This document shows, piece by piece, positions 18,641-28,250 of a stretch of 64,000 nt of DNA. Source of the stretch: Paracoccus haematequi (GTDB lineage Bacteria; Pseudomonadota; Alphaproteobacteria; Rhodobacterales; Rhodobacteraceae); assembly GCF_900631945.1 (NCBI RefSeq), contig NZ_UZWE01000023.1:1-64000 (forward strand), read 5' to 3'. Position 1 is the stretch's first letter; every line of letters begins with the position of its first letter. The position numbers and the translations under genes were made by a program. The notes under the pieces were generated by a model. That model had not been told where the DNA came from. It saw only the letters and a program-made list of their open reading frames with translations, and ran no database searches.

Positions 18641-19245
18641 GGGCCTTCACGGACAAGCGCCTGCTGGTCGCCACCCATAACGCGGGCAAGCTGGACGAGA
18701 TGCGCGCCCTGCTGGCCCCTTACGGGGTCGAGGTCGTCGGCGCCGCCGAAGCCGGTCTGGCGGAACCCGCAGAAACCGAGACCACCTTCGTCGGCAATGC
18801 CCGCATCAAGGCCCGCGCGGCGGTTGAAGCCACAGGCCTGCCCGCGCTGTCCGACGACAGCGGCATCTGCGTCGATGCCCTGGACGGCGCTCCGGGCGTC
18901 CACACCGCTGACTGGGCGGAAACCGGCCAGGGTCGCGATTTCCGCATGGCCATGCAGCGCACCTGGGACGAGCTGGAATCGCGGAACGCCCCGATCCCGC
19001 GCCGCGCGCAATTCCGCTGCACGCTGGTGCTGATGTGGCCCGACGGCCATGACGAGGTGTTCGAGGGCGTCCTGCCCGGCCAGGTCGTCTGGCCCCCGCG
19101 CGGGGTTGAAGGCCACGGCTATGACCCCATCTTCATGCCGGACGGTCATGACGTGACCCTGGGCGAGATGCCGCCCGCGATGAAGAACAGCCTCAGCCAC
19201 CGGGCGCGGGCGGTAGAGCAGATGATAAGGGGCAGCTTTGCATAG
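18637..19245 (+). CDS. rdgB: Inosine/xanthosine triphosphate pyrophosphatase
   Basis: A protein of 202 residues of the Ham1/RdgB family that removes dITP, ITP and XTP from the nucleotide pool. The family marks are [15 protein letters not shown] at the N terminus, [20 protein letters not shown] as the substrate and metal site, and GHGYDPIF. It overlaps rph by 4 bp (ATGA), so translation is coupled. The rph-rdgB-hemW series is common in alphaproteobacteria. Confidence 0.95.
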   Translation: MRAFTDKRLLVATHNAGKLDEMRALLAPYGVEVVGAAEAGLAEPAETETTFVGNARIKARAAVEATGLPALSDDSGICVDALDGAPGVHTADWAETGQGRDFRMAMQRTWDELESRNAPIPRRAQFRCTLVLMWPDGHDEVFEGVLPGQVVWPPRGVEGHGYDPIFMPDGHDVTLGEMPPAMKNSLSHRARAVEQMIRGSFA

Positions 19246-19612
19246 GATTTCCACGGGATCGCCCTTCGAGGCCGCGATGGGCTACAGCCGCGCGGTGGTC
19301 AAGGGCGACTGGTGCTTCGTGTCGGGCGTGACCGGATACGACTACGCCACGATGGCGATGCCCGACGATCCCGCCCAGCAGGCGCGCAACTGCTTCGCCA
19401 CGATCTTTTCCGTGCTGGACCAGGCGGGCTTTGCCCCCGCCGACATCGTGCGCGTGCAATACACCGTCACCGACGCCGCCCTGGTCCAGGCGATCACCCC
19501 CGTCCTGGGCGAGGCCCTGGGCGAAATCCGCCCCGCCGCGACCATGGTCGTCGCGGGCCTGATCCGCCCGGAGATGAAGATCGAGATCGAAGTGACGGCG
19601 TTTCGCGGATGA
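19238..19612 (+). CDS. RidA-family (YjgF-like) protein
   Basis: A protein of 124 residues of the YjgF/YER057c/UK114 family, whose classic members hydrolyse reactive enamine and imine intermediates. The N-terminal start [19 protein letters not shown] fits the family; the next ATG would cut off the first strand. The start codon is therefore a TTG at 19238 with AAGGGG before it, inside the last codons of rdgB. I do not see the Arg of the classic RidA active site in the usual sequence context, so it may belong to a subgroup with another activity. Confidence 0.85.
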   Translation: MHRISTGSPFEAAMGYSRAVVKGDWCFVSGVTGYDYATMAMPDDPAQQARNCFATIFSVLDQAGFAPADIVRVQYTVTDAALVQAITPVLGEALGEIRPAATMVVAGLIRPEMKIEIEVTAFRG

Positions 19613-20793
19613 TGCTGCCGGGGGCCGACAGCTTTGTGGCAGAGGACTGGCGGGCGGGGGGCTTCGGCCTGTATGTCCACTGGCCGTTCTGCCAGGCGAA
19701 ATGCCCCTATTGCGACTTCAACAGCCATGTCGTGCCTGCCGTGGACCAGACCCGGTGGGCCGCCGCGCTGTCGTCGGAAATCGCCCGGCTTGGCGCGGAA
19801 CTGCCGGGCCGCCACCTGGGCAGCATCTTCTTCGGCGGCGGCACGCCCTCGCTGATGCTGCCCGAAACCGTCGATGCCGTCCTGCGCGCCGCCCGCGCCG
19901 CCTGGGGCTTTGTCAACGACATCGAGATCACGCTGGAAGCCAACCCGACCAGCGTCGAACGCACCCGCTTCCAGGGGTTCGCCGATGCGGGCGTGAACCG
20001 CCTGTCCATGGGCATCCAGGCGCTGAACGACGCCGACCTGCGCCGCCTTGGGCGGATGCATTCGGTCGCCGAGGCGTGCGCGGCCTTCGACGTGGCGCGG
20101 TCCTGCTTCGGCAGGGTCAGCTTCGACCTGATCTATGCCCGGCAGGGCCAGACCCGCGACGCCTGGCGTGCGGAACTGGGCCAGGCGCTGTCGATGGCGG
20201 TCGATCACCTGTCGCTGTATCAACTGACCATCGAGCCCGGCACCGCCTTCGGCGCGCGCGCTGCGGCGGGCAAGCTGCGCGACCTGCCCGACGACGACCT
20301 GGCCGCCGACCTGTATCTGGAAACCCAGGACATCTGCGAGGCGGCGGGGATGGCGGGATACGAGACCTCGAACCACGCCCGCCCCGGTTCGGAAAGCCGC
20401 CACAACCTGGTCTATTGGCGCCAGGGCGACTGGGCTGCGGTCGGGCCGGGCGCGCATGGGCGCATTACCCTGCCGCAGGGCCGCTTCGCGACCGAGGCGC
20501 ATCGCGCCCCCGGCGCCTGGCTTCACGCCGTCGAGACCCGGGGAACGGGGGAATCCCTGCGAGAGTTGGTGCCGATGGATGAACAGGCCACGGAATACCT
20601 GCTGATGTCGCTGCGATTGTCCGAGGGCCTGGATCTGGCCCGCCATGCCCGGCTGGCGGGCGCACCGCTGGACCCCGCGACCATCGGCCGCCTGAGCGAT
20701 CTCGGCATGGTTTCGACGCAGGGCGGCCGGTTGCGCGCCACCCGCGACGGGCGCCCCCTGCTGAACGCCATCCTGCGCGAACTGGCGACCTGA
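19609..20793 (+). CDS. hemW: Heme chaperone HemW (radical SAM)
   Basis: A protein of 394 residues. The radical-SAM cluster ligands Cys28, Cys32 and Cys35 stand in CQAKCPYCDF, with GGGTPSL and the HemN-type C-terminal domain following. HemW, long misnamed an oxygen-independent coproporphyrinogen oxidase, carries heme to target proteins; the Phe after the third Cys and the absence of the HemN N-terminal extension favour HemW. It overlaps ridA by 4 bp and is translationally coupled. Confidence 0.93.
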   Translation: MMLPGADSFVAEDWRAGGFGLYVHWPFCQAKCPYCDFNSHVVPAVDQTRWAAALSSEIARLGAELPGRHLGSIFFGGGTPSLMLPETVDAVLRAARAAWGFVNDIEITLEANPTSVERTRFQGFADAGVNRLSMGIQALNDADLRRLGRMHSVAEACAAFDVARSCFGRVSFDLIYARQGQTRDAWRAELGQALSMAVDHLSLYQLTIEPGTAFGARAAAGKLRDLPDDDLAADLYLETQDICEAAGMAGYETSNHARPGSESRHNLVYWRQGDWAAVGPGAHGRITLPQGRFATEAHRAPGAWLHAVETRGTGESLRELVPMDEQATEYLLMSLRLSEGLDLARHARLAGAPLDPATIGRLSDLGMVSTQGGRLRATRDGRPLLNAILRELAT

Positions 20794-20794
20794 G

Positions 20795-21148
20795 ATGCGG
20801 CGGCTGTGGTATGTCCTCGGCTTGATCGCCCTGGCCCTGGGCATCGTCGGCATCGCCCTGCCGGTCCTGCCCACGGTGCCCTTCCTGCTGCTGGCGGCGG
20901 CCGCCTTCGCGCGCAGCAGCCCGCGCCTGGAACGGCGGATCCTGGATCACCCGACCTATGGCCCGCCGGTCCGGGCCTGGCGCGAACGCGGCGCGATCAG
21001 CCGGCTGGCCAAGATCTGGGCGACGCTGGCGATGGCCGGCGGCGTCGGCTTCAGCCTGATCGCCGGGATGCCGATCTGGGTGGTGACGATGCAGGCGATG
21101 ATCTGCACCGCCATTGCCGCCTTCGTGATCACCCGCCCCGAGGCGTGA
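20795..21148 (+). CDS. YbaN-family (DUF454) inner-membrane protein
   Basis: A protein of 117 residues with two hydrophobic stretches near 5-40 and one or two between 75 and 112. The N-terminal segment with PVLPTVPFLLLAAAAFARSSPRLE is the signature of the DUF454/YbaN family, found in many proteobacteria and of unknown function. It starts 2 bp after hemW and ends 2 bp before the next gene, so it belongs to the same transcript. Confidence 0.9.
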   Translation: MRRLWYVLGLIALALGIVGIALPVLPTVPFLLLAAAAFARSSPRLERRILDHPTYGPPVRAWRERGAISRLAKIWATLAMAGGVGFSLIAGMPIWVVTMQAMICTAIAAFVITRPEA

Positions 21149-21150
21149 TC

Positions 21151-21714
21151 ATGACCGGCCCGCTTGCCGACCGGATCCTTGGCCTGGGCGCGGTCGATCT
21201 GGCCCGCCGCCTGATCGGCGCCACCCTTCTGGTGCGCGGCGCGGGCGGCACCATCATCGAAACCGAGGCTTACGGCCGCGACGACCCCGCATCCCACAGC
21301 TTTCGCGGCCCGACGCCGCGCAACGCCTCGATGTTCGGACCGGCGGGCCACGCCTATGTCTATCGCTCCTACGGCATCCACCTGTGCCTGAACGTGGTCG
21401 CCCGTCCGGGCGAGGCGGTGCTGATCCGCGCCCTGGCCCCCACCACGGGGATCGCGGCGATGACGGCGCGGCGGAACAGCCCCTTGCTGTGCAACGGGCC
21501 GGGACGGCTGACCCAGGCGCTTGGCATCCGGGCCGAGGACGACGGCAGGGCCTTCGCGGGATCTGATTTCACCATCGCCCTGCCCCCGGACCCGGCCGAT
21601 CTGCTGGTCGGTCCGCGCATCGGCATCAGCCGCGCGCAGGATCTGCCCTGGCGTTTCGGCCTGGCCGGAGTGCGCGGCCACAGCCGCCCCTTCCCGCCGC
21701 AGCCCCGGTCCTAG
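21151..21714 (+). CDS. 3-methyladenine DNA glycosylase (AAG/MPG type)
   Basis: A protein of 187 residues of the alkyladenine glycosylase family that removes alkylated purines from DNA. The family core is present: VARRLIG-like start, [17 protein letters not shown] with the catalytic Glu, [16 protein letters not shown] and [12 protein letters not shown]. The start is the ATG at 21151, 2 bp after the previous stop. Its TAG overlaps the TAG of the convergent aconitase X gene within CTAG, leaving no room for a separate terminator. Confidence 0.93.
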   Translation: MTGPLADRILGLGAVDLARRLIGATLLVRGAGGTIIETEAYGRDDPASHSFRGPTPRNASMFGPAGHAYVYRSYGIHLCLNVVARPGEAVLIRALAPTTGIAAMTARRNSPLLCNGPGRLTQALGIRAEDDGRAFAGSDFTIALPPDPADLLVGPRIGISRAQDLPWRFGLAGVRGHSRPFPPQPRS

Positions 21715-23381
21715 GCCAGCCAGTCCGGCAGGGCGTCGCTGGCGCGGCCCGTCAGGGCGGCCTGAATACAGCCATCCAGGCTGCCGAACCGGACTGCGCA
21801 GCCCGACAGGCCGGGGCCGTAATGGGCGTATTTGCCGGAATTGGTCATCAGCGTCCGGGTCCGGTCCGGGAAAACCGGGCGGGAAATCGAACACCAGCAC
21901 AGGTCGGGAAGAACCTGGACGCCCGACTGTTCCAAGGCGGCCAGCGTGCCCTCGGCGCGGGCCTGGGCGATGGTGTCCCGCCCCGCCGTCAGGATCGTGG
22001 GCACCGCAACCTGCCGGCCCCCCAGCCCCAGGGCCAGGGCGCGGCATTCGCCCAGCGAGGCATGGGGGCTGCCCAGGGCCACCAGGTCGATCCGGGACGG
22101 ACCATCGTTCAGCAGCCGCCAGCCGTCGCGCATGTCGTCCAAGGTGATGCGGCAGTGGTCGGCATCCGGGGCGACATGACCCGACTCGGGCGTCACGCCC
22201 TCGACATGCAGCATCGGCGCGGCCGAGGTGGTGCCGAAGGCCGCGCACAGCGCCTTCAGCGCCTCGATGCCGGGCCGGGCGGCGGCCAGTCCGCGCAACA
22301 ACGGGATGCGGTCGGGCGACAGCCGCCCGGCCAGCCAGCCCAGCAAGGGCCAGAACGCGTCGTCCGCCCCGGCGGGCGGGGCCAGGTCGATGATCCGCCG
22401 CGCCCGGCGGTGCCGGTCCAGATAGACCCCGGCCAGCGGCGCACGGCCGGTCATGGCGATGCACAGGTCCAGGAAATCGGGATGCTTGGCGGTGCGCGCG
22501 CCCAGCACGCTGTTGGCATAGATCACCGCGTTCGATTCCGCCCAGGCGACCGCCTCTCCCGCCGCGGGGGCGCTGTCCAGAAGATAGGGCGAGCAGGTGA
22601 AGGTCGGTCGGCAGCCCATCGCCACATAGGCATCGGCCAGCCGTTGCGCCGGGCGGCCGAAATCGGGCGGCACGCCCTGCGCCCGCCAGTTGGCATGATC
22701 GACCGAGATCGCGTTCATGGTGGTCGGCACCCGGACCCGCGCGCCCAGCGACGCCATCCGTTCGGCGAAGGTCAGGTTCGCCGGGCTGGCATAGATGCAG
22801 CCGTCGATATGGGCCTGGGTCACGTCCACCAGCCGTTCGGCCCCCTGCTGGGCGGCCATCGCGCAGACGATCCGCATGGCCAGCGCGGTCGCGGTGCCGT
22901 CGGCGCCCTCCAGCATCGCGCGATCGTCGGGCGTCAGATCCAGCAGGGCCGTTGCGGGCGGTCGGACCGGGATCGCCAGATCGCCCGCGACGATGCCGTC
23001 CGGGCCGATCCGCGCCAAATCCCGGCCCGCCAGCGCGGCGAAATCGGCGGGCGGCAGGCGCAGCACCGGCAGGGAATGGCCGAACATTTCGGCCGCGATC
23101 AGGGCGCCGAGGGTCACGACATCCTCGGGCTGGGAGAACACCAGCGCCGCCGGGCCGCGCCCGGATAGGACCAGATCCAGCAGGACGCCCGATCCGGTGC
23201 AGGAACCGCGCGTCGAGGGCATCATCAGAACCGCCCCGGTGACGGCGCGGCCATGCAGCGGGTGATGCATGTCGATCACCGTCCCGGTGGCCGGATCAAC
23301 CCCGCCCCAGAAGCTGAGCGGCTCGTCGCTGGCCAGGACCGGCCCTTCCGCGACGCCCGGCAGGATCGACAGACCGGCCAT
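21711..23381 (-). CDS. Aconitase X, probable cis-3-hydroxy-L-proline dehydratase
   Basis: A protein of 556 residues made of a swivel-type domain (DUF126, about 1-135, with [15 protein letters not shown]) fused to the large aconitase-X domain (DUF521, about 150-556). Aconitase X proteins have been shown to dehydrate cis-3-hydroxy-L-proline to pyrroline-2-carboxylate. Likely Fe-S or metal Cys lie in [12 protein letters not shown] and [10 protein letters not shown]. Last gene of the minus-strand hydroxyproline operon, 4 bp after the preceding stop. The pyrroline-2-carboxylate reductase at 30030-31058 would take its product to L-proline. Confidence 0.88.
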   Translation of the reverse strand: MAGLSILPGVAEGPVLASDEPLSFWGGVDPATGTVIDMHHPLHGRAVTGAVLMMPSTRGSCTGSGVLLDLVLSGRGPAALVFSQPEDVVTLGALIAAEMFGHSLPVLRLPPADFAALAGRDLARIGPDGIVAGDLAIPVRPPATALLDLTPDDRAMLEGADGTATALAMRIVCAMAAQQGAERLVDVTQAHIDGCIYASPANLTFAERMASLGARVRVPTTMNAISVDHANWRAQGVPPDFGRPAQRLADAYVAMGCRPTFTCSPYLLDSAPAAGEAVAWAESNAVIYANSVLGARTAKHPDFLDLCIAMTGRAPLAGVYLDRHRRARRIIDLAPPAGADDAFWPLLGWLAGRLSPDRIPLLRGLAAARPGIEALKALCAAFGTTSAAPMLHVEGVTPESGHVAPDADHCRITLDDMRDGWRLLNDGPSRIDLVALGSPHASLGECRALALGLGGRQVAVPTILTAGRDTIAQARAEGTLAALEQSGVQVLPDLCWCSISRPVFPDRTRTLMTNSGKYAHYGPGLSGCAVRFGSLDGCIQAALTGRASDALPDWLA

Positions 23382-23385
23382 CGCG

Positions 23386-24426
23386 TTATTGCTTCAGCGT
23401 CGGCGTCACGCCCCAGGTGTCGGACAGCATGTATCCGGTCTGCCAGGGATCCTCGGGGTCCAGGTAATAGCTGTGCTGCCCGGTGATCCAGGCCCGGCCG
23501 GTGATCTGCGGGATGATCGTGGTCCGCCCGGCGTTTTCCCGCACCTCCAGGATCTGGCCGGTGAAGCGCGATCCGATGATGGATTCGTGGATCAGCACAT
23601 CGCCCCGGCCCATCAGCCCGCGCGCCTGCAACACCGCCATCCGGGCCGAGGTGCCCGTGCCCGTGGGCGAACGGTCCGACCGGCCGGGCGAGACGATGCA
23701 GGTATTGCGCGCGACATTGCCCGGCCCGTTGAACGGCATGGCGAATTGCACGATGGACACGCCGCGCACGTTCGGGAAGTCGGGATGGACCACCTCGAAC
23801 TGTTCGCGCGCGGCCATGCGGATCTTTTCGCCCAGGGCCGCCAGATCGCGCGCCTCGTCCGGGACGATCTGGAAGCCCAGGGCCTGCGCATCGACGATGC
23901 CGAAGAACATCCCGCCATAGGCGATGTCCAGCGGGATGGTGCCGTGGCCCGGAACCTCCAGCGCGCCGTCCAGGACGGCGGCGAAGGCGGGGGCGTTGCG
24001 GAAGGTGACCGACCGGCACTTGCCGCCTTCGCATTCGGCCGTGACCTCGATCACGCCGCCGGGCATGTCCAGCTTGAAGCGGGTGACGGGTTCGACCATC
24101 GGCACCATGCCGGTTTCCAGCAGCACCGTCGCCACGCAGATCGTGTTCGACCCGGACATCGGGACATATTCGGTCGGCTCCATGATGATCGCACCGGCCG
24201 CGCAGCCGGGGGTGATGGCGGGAACGATCAGGTTGACATGGCGCGCCACGGACCCCCGCGGCTCGCAGATCAGCAGGCGGCGGATATGGTCGTGGTCGCG
24301 CTCCATGGCGATCATCCGCTCCATCATCGTGGCGCCTGCGGGGGGCAGCACGCCGCCGACGATCACGTCGCCGATTTCACCTTCGGCATGGCAGCCGATC
24401 ACGTTGATCGAGAGGCGGGTTCGCAT
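23386..24426 (-). CDS. Proline-racemase-family protein, probable trans-3-hydroxy-L-proline dehydratase
   Basis: A protein of 346 residues of the proline racemase superfamily. The first active-site position is Ser91 (in MSGSNT, where racemases have MCGHGT) and the second is Thr255 (in [11 protein letters not shown], where racemases have Cys). Loss of the second Cys to Thr is known in trans-3-hydroxyproline dehydratases; Ser at the first place is unusual for them, since the characterised enzymes I recall keep Cys. Racemase activity is unlikely. The context, with AcnX and a pyrroline-2-carboxylate reductase, favours dehydratase function. It follows the tautomerase gene by 9 bp. Confidence 0.83.
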   Translation of the reverse strand: MRTRLSINVIGCHAEGEIGDVIVGGVLPPAGATMMERMIAMERDHDHIRRLLICEPRGSVARHVNLIVPAITPGCAAGAIIMEPTEYVPMSGSNTICVATVLLETGMVPMVEPVTRFKLDMPGGVIEVTAECEGGKCRSVTFRNAPAFAAVLDGALEVPGHGTIPLDIAYGGMFFGIVDAQALGFQIVPDEARDLAALGEKIRMAAREQFEVVHPDFPNVRGVSIVQFAMPFNGPGNVARNTCIVSPGRSDRSPTGTGTSARMAVLQARGLMGRGDVLIHESIIGSRFTGQILEVRENAGRTTIIPQITGRAWITGQHSYYLDPEDPWQTGYMLSDTWGVTPTLKQ

Positions 24427-24435
24427 CGTGCTGTC

Positions 24436-24627
24436 CTAGTCCCTGGGCGCGGCATGGGAACGCCCTGCGACGAACCAGTCCTGCGGCGCGGTTTCCTGGA
24501 AGATGATCGTGGTCGCGGCGGGGCTGATCCCGGCGGTCTCGTGCAGCAGGCGGGTGATGCCTTCGGCGATCTGCTGCCTGGCCTCGGCGCTGCGGCCGGG
24601 GAACATTTCGATACGGATCAGAGGCAT
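24436..24627 (-). CDS. 4-oxalocrotonate-tautomerase-family protein
   Basis: A small protein of 63 residues beginning Met-Pro-Leu-Ile-Arg, so the mature protein would start with the catalytic Pro1 of this family. The spacing to GRSAEARQQIAEGIT and the later Phe-Gln-Glu segment fit the beta-alpha-beta unit; these proteins assemble as hexamers or trimers. It lies between the 4-hydroxyproline epimerase gene (9 bp) and the dehydratase gene (9 bp), clearly in the operon. It could turn the enamine product of 3-hydroxyproline dehydration into the imine, or act on another keto/enol pair; this is inference. Confidence 0.9.
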   Translation of the reverse strand: MPLIRIEMFPGRSAEARQQIAEGITRLLHETAGISPAATTIIFQETAPQDWFVAGRSHAAPRD

Positions 24628-24636
24628 GGGGTTTCC

Positions 24637-25641
24637 TTACTTGACGACAAAGCCATGGGCGAAGGGATCGCGTTCGGCGTCGATGAAGATCGTGTTCAGC
24701 CCGGTCTGGCGCGCCCATCCGGCGATGGACGGGATGATCGCAGGGCGCCCCACCACGGTGGTCGCGGCCTCGACCCGGCCCTTGAAGATGGAACCGATGA
24801 TCGATTCGTGGTGGAATTCGTCACCCACAGCCAGCTTGCCCTTGGCCGCAAGCTGGGCCATCCGGGCCGAGGTGCCGGTGCCGCAGGGGCTGCGGTCGAT
24901 GGCCTTGTCGCCATAGAAGACCGCGTTGCGGGCATGGGCGCCGGGGACCGTGGGGGCGCCGGTCCACTGGATATGGCTCAGCCCGTTGATCGCCGGGTGT
25001 TCGGGATGGACGAATTCGTATTTCGCATTCAGCGCCGCGCGCAGCTTCGGCGACCAGCCGATCAGCTCGCCCGCCGTATGGTCGGCCATGTCGCGGAAAT
25101 TCTTCTGCGGCTCGACGATGGCATAGAAGTTGCCGCCATAGGCCACGTCCACGACGATCTCGCCCAGGCCCTCGACCTGCGCCGTCAGCCCCTCGGCGTA
25201 AAGGAAGCCGGGGACGTTTGTCAGGCGCACTTCCTCGACAAAGCGGCCCTCTTGCCGGTATTCGATGTCGACCTTGCCCGCCGGGGTCTCGATGGACAGG
25301 CGACCGGGGGTGCGGGGCGTGATAAGGCCGTTCTCGATCCCCATGGTGATGGTGCCGATGGTGCCGTGGCCGCACATCGGCAGGCAGCCCGAGGTCTCGA
25401 TATACAGCACCGCCACGTCACAATCGGGGCGCGTGGGGGGATAGAGGATGGACCCCGACATCATGTCGTGGCCGCGCGGCTCGAACATCAGGCCGGTGCG
25501 GATCCAGTCGAAGTCGCGCAGGAAATGCGCCCGCTTTTCCAGCATGTCGGCGCCTTCCAGACGCGGCGCGCCGCCCGCGACAAGGCGGACCGGGTTGCCG
25601 CAGGTATGGCCGTCGATGCAGGGGAAGATGTATTGGGTCAT
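24637..25641 (-). CDS. 4-hydroxyproline 2-epimerase
   Basis: A protein of 334 residues of the proline racemase family with both catalytic Cys: Cys90 in MCGHGTIG and Cys253 in DRSPCGTGTSA. It would turn trans-4-hydroxy-L-proline into cis-4-hydroxy-D-proline, the first step of the degradative route. Placement next to a D-amino-acid dehydrogenase and an amino-acid importer supports hydroxyproline over proline as substrate. It lies 7 bp after the dehydrogenase stop. Confidence 0.93.
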   Translation of the reverse strand: MTQYIFPCIDGHTCGNPVRLVAGGAPRLEGADMLEKRAHFLRDFDWIRTGLMFEPRGHDMMSGSILYPPTRPDCDVAVLYIETSGCLPMCGHGTIGTITMGIENGLITPRTPGRLSIETPAGKVDIEYRQEGRFVEEVRLTNVPGFLYAEGLTAQVEGLGEIVVDVAYGGNFYAIVEPQKNFRDMADHTAGELIGWSPKLRAALNAKYEFVHPEHPAINGLSHIQWTGAPTVPGAHARNAVFYGDKAIDRSPCGTGTSARMAQLAAKGKLAVGDEFHHESIIGSIFKGRVEAATTVVGRPAIIPSIAGWARQTGLNTIFIDAERDPFAHGFVVK

Positions 25642-25648
25642 GGCTTTC

Positions 25649-26866
25649 TCAGAAACGAGCCGGGGAAAAGGGCGCGAGGTCGATGGCGGGCGTGGCCCCG
25701 GCCACGAGGTCGGCGACGATCCGGGCAGTACCCGCCGATTGCGTCAGGCCCAGATGGCCGTGGCCGAAGGCGCAGGTGACGTTCGGATGGCCGGGCAGCG
25801 GGCCGAGGGCGGGCAGGCTGTCGGGCAAGGACGGCCGGAACCCCATCCATTGCGTGCCGCCCGTGGTGCGCAGGCCGGGCAGGAAGGCCGCCGCCTTGTC
25901 CAGCATCGCCTGCGATCGCTTGAAGTTCGGGGGCAGGTCCAGCCCGCCCAGTTCCACCGCGCCGCCGACCCGGATGCCCGAGGACAGTTTCGAGACGACA
26001 AAGCCATGCCCGCCGAAGGTCACCTGCGTGCGCAGGTCGAAGGCGTCGCCCGGCAGGGTGGTGTTATAGCCGCGCTCGGTCTCAAGCGGGATCTGAACGC
26101 CCAGAGTCCGCGCCAGCCGGTGAGAATGCGCCCCCGCCGCCAGCACAACCCGGCCCGTCAGCGGCCCCGAAGCCGTGACGACGCCAGTATCGGTCAGGCC
26201 CGTCGCCTCGGCGATGGTGATGGTGCCGCCATCGGCGCGGAAACGGTCGGCCAGGGCCAGAACGTAATCGCGGGGATCGGCGATGGAATACCAGCCGGGG
26301 GTAAAGGTGCCGTGCGTGAAGCGCGGCGACAGGCCCGGCTGGATCTGCGCCATCTCGTCCGGGGTCATGTGCCGGAAGTCGATGCCGTGATCGGCGCGGG
26401 CCTGCCAGCCAGGCAGGGATGCGTTGAATTCGGCCTGGCTTTCATAGACCTGAAGGTTGCCTTCCTTGCGCAGCATGGGGGCGGTGCCGGTGGCCGCCAG
26501 GAAGGGCTCCAGTTCCGTCTTGGACAGGTCCATCAGCGCGGTCTGCGCGGCGGTCGAGGCGGCGACGTTCGCCACGGAACAGGCCCGCCAGAAACGCCAC
26601 ATCCAGGGCGCGATCCGCAGCGCATAGGCGGGCGGCACCGACAGCGGCCCCAGCGGATCCAGCAGCCATTTCGGCGCTTTCTTCATGATGCCGGGCGAGG
26701 CCAGCGGCAGGATGTCGGTGAAGGCAAAGGCCCCGGCATTGCCCGCCGATGCCCCCGCCGCCGGGCCTTCGCGGTCCAGCACGGTCACGGACAGTCCCCG
26801 CGCCCGAAGCGCCAAGGCCGACGACAGGCCGACGACGCCCGCGCCGATGACGATCACTTCCGCCAT
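25649..26866 (-). CDS. FAD D-amino-acid dehydrogenase, probable D-hydroxyproline dehydrogenase
   Basis: A protein of 405 residues of the DadA/DAO family with the FAD-binding start VIVIGAGVVGLSSALALRARG and the C-terminal GHGHLGLTQSAGTARIVADL segment. It would oxidise cis-4-hydroxy-D-proline to 1-pyrroline-4-hydroxy-2-carboxylate and feed electrons to the respiratory chain. It is a single-subunit form, not the multi-subunit LhpBEF type. The gene starts 1 bp after the ABC ATPase stop and precedes the epimerase. General D-amino-acid use cannot be excluded. Confidence 0.88.
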   Translation of the reverse strand: MAEVIVIGAGVVGLSSALALRARGLSVTVLDREGPAAGASAGNAGAFAFTDILPLASPGIMKKAPKWLLDPLGPLSVPPAYALRIAPWMWRFWRACSVANVAASTAAQTALMDLSKTELEPFLAATGTAPMLRKEGNLQVYESQAEFNASLPGWQARADHGIDFRHMTPDEMAQIQPGLSPRFTHGTFTPGWYSIADPRDYVLALADRFRADGGTITIAEATGLTDTGVVTASGPLTGRVVLAAGAHSHRLARTLGVQIPLETERGYNTTLPGDAFDLRTQVTFGGHGFVVSKLSSGIRVGGAVELGGLDLPPNFKRSQAMLDKAAAFLPGLRTTGGTQWMGFRPSLPDSLPALGPLPGHPNVTCAFGHGHLGLTQSAGTARIVADLVAGATPAIDLAPFSPARF

Positions 26867-26867
26867 G

Positions 26868-27590
26868 TCAGTGTGTCGCCGACAGAAACTTCTGCAACTC
26901 GGTGTCTTTGGGGTTCCCGAACAACTGTTCCGGCGGGGCGATTTCCGCCATCACGCCCTTGTGGAAAAAGGCCACGCGGTCCGACACCTCGCGCGCGAAT
27001 TTCATCTCGTGGGTGACGCAGATCATCGTCATGCCTTCGCCCGCCAGCATCCGCAGCGTGTCCAGAACCTCGCCCACCAATTGCGGATCAAGCGCCGAAG
27101 TCACCTCGTCGAACAGCATGTAGTCGGGCGACATGGCCAGGGCGCGGGCGATCGCCATGCGCTGCTGCTGGCCCCCCGACAGCCGGCCGGGATAGACCTT
27201 CAGCTTGTCGCCCAGGCCCACATGGTTCAACTGCTTGACCGCCTCGGCCTCGGCCTCGGCCCTGGACCGCTTCAGCACCTTGCGTTGCGCCAGCGTCACG
27301 TTTTCCAGCACCGTCAGATGCGGGAAGGCGTTGAACTGCTGGAAGACGATCCCGATCTTGCGCCGCAGCTTGTTCAGGTCGGTGCCCTTGGCGTGAACCT
27401 CGGTCCCGTCGACCAGGATGCGGCCGGAGTCGATGGGTTCAAGCCCGTTGATGCAGGTCAAGAGCGTGGACTTGCCCGAACCGGACCCGCCGATGATGGT
27501 CACCACCTCGCCCTTCTGGACGGTCAGGTCGATGCCCTTCAGGACTTCCAGCGATCCGAAGGATTTGCGGACGTTTTCGATCTCAATCAT
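26868..27590 (-). CDS. Amino-acid ABC importer ATPase
   Basis: A protein of 240 residues, the normal size for polar-amino-acid importers. Walker A is GGSGSGKST, the signature LSGGQQQR and Walker B YMLFDEVTSALD. The start at 27590 lies 8 bp inside the end of the second permease gene; a longer frame to 27659 reads through it. With two permeases and a binding protein upstream it makes a complete importer, probably for hydroxyproline. Confidence 0.94.
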   Translation of the reverse strand: MIEIENVRKSFGSLEVLKGIDLTVQKGEVVTIIGGSGSGKSTLLTCINGLEPIDSGRILVDGTEVHAKGTDLNKLRRKIGIVFQQFNAFPHLTVLENVTLAQRKVLKRSRAEAEAEAVKQLNHVGLGDKLKVYPGRLSGGQQQRMAIARALAMSPDYMLFDEVTSALDPQLVGEVLDTLRMLAGEGMTMICVTHEMKFAREVSDRVAFFHKGVMAEIAPPEQLFGNPKDTELQKFLSATH

Positions 27591-28236
27591 TGGACCACCG
27601 TTTTTCCAGATAGCCGCCGAACCGGGCCAGCGGGAACGAGATGACAAAGTAGAAGGCACCGCAGATCAGCAGCAGCAGCAGCGGTTCCTGCAAGCGGGTG
27701 ATGAGGATCTGGGTGGATTTCAGCAGCTCGGTGACCTGCACGACATAGACCAGGGCCGAATCCTTCATCACGCCCAGCGCAAGCCCGATCCACGACGGCA
27801 GCGCGACGCGCGTGGCCAGCGGCAGCACGATCTCGCGCATGTCCTGCCCCCAGGTCATGCCCAGCGACCGTGCGGCGCGCCGCGTGGTCGCGGGCACCGC
27901 CTCGATGCCGCCGCGCACGATTTCCGAACAGAAGGCGGCGGTGTACATCGACAGCACGATGCAGGCGACGGTAAAGCCCGAGATGCGGATTTGCAGGATC
28001 GTGCCGATGAAGGCATTGGCCAGCACAAGCTGGATCAGCAGCGGGATCGAGCGGAAGATGTCCAGCACGAAGGTCAGAGGCGCGGCCCAGATGGCCCCCA
28101 CCTGATAGCGGAAGACCCCGAAGAGGATGCCCAGGATCGTGCCCGCAAGCACCGAGATAAGGGTGACGATGATGGTTACGCCGGCGCCTTTGGCAAGAAA
28201 GACGAAATCGGCGGCGGTCAGTGCGGTATCGAACAT
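27583..28236 (-). CDS. Amino-acid ABC importer permease 2
   Basis: A protein of 217 residues of the HisM/GlnP type with about five membrane segments and the ATPase-coupling EAA loop (AARSLGMTWGQDMREIVLP). The ATG at 28236 has a GAGGGT site before it. A TTG further up lies inside the end of permease 1 and lacks such a site. It overlaps the ATPase gene by 8 bp. Confidence 0.93.
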   Translation of the reverse strand: MFDTALTAADFVFLAKGAGVTIIVTLISVLAGTILGILFGVFRYQVGAIWAAPLTFVLDIFRSIPLLIQLVLANAFIGTILQIRISGFTVACIVLSMYTAAFCSEIVRGGIEAVPATTRRAARSLGMTWGQDMREIVLPLATRVALPSWIGLALGVMKDSALVYVVQVTELLKSTQILITRLQEPLLLLLICGAFYFVISFPLARFGGYLEKRWSND

Positions 28237-28250
28237 GACGGCGCCCACCC

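Noticed and set aside
20541..20569. GGAAC-N18-GTT match resembling an EcfG promoter
   Set aside because: It lies deep inside hemW with no gene start downstream in the right place; a few such matches are expected by chance.
23386..25641. Possibility that the two racemase-family genes are a simple tandem duplication
   Set aside because: They differ at both catalytic positions and along most of their length and are split by a tautomerase gene, so they are old paralogues with distinct roles.
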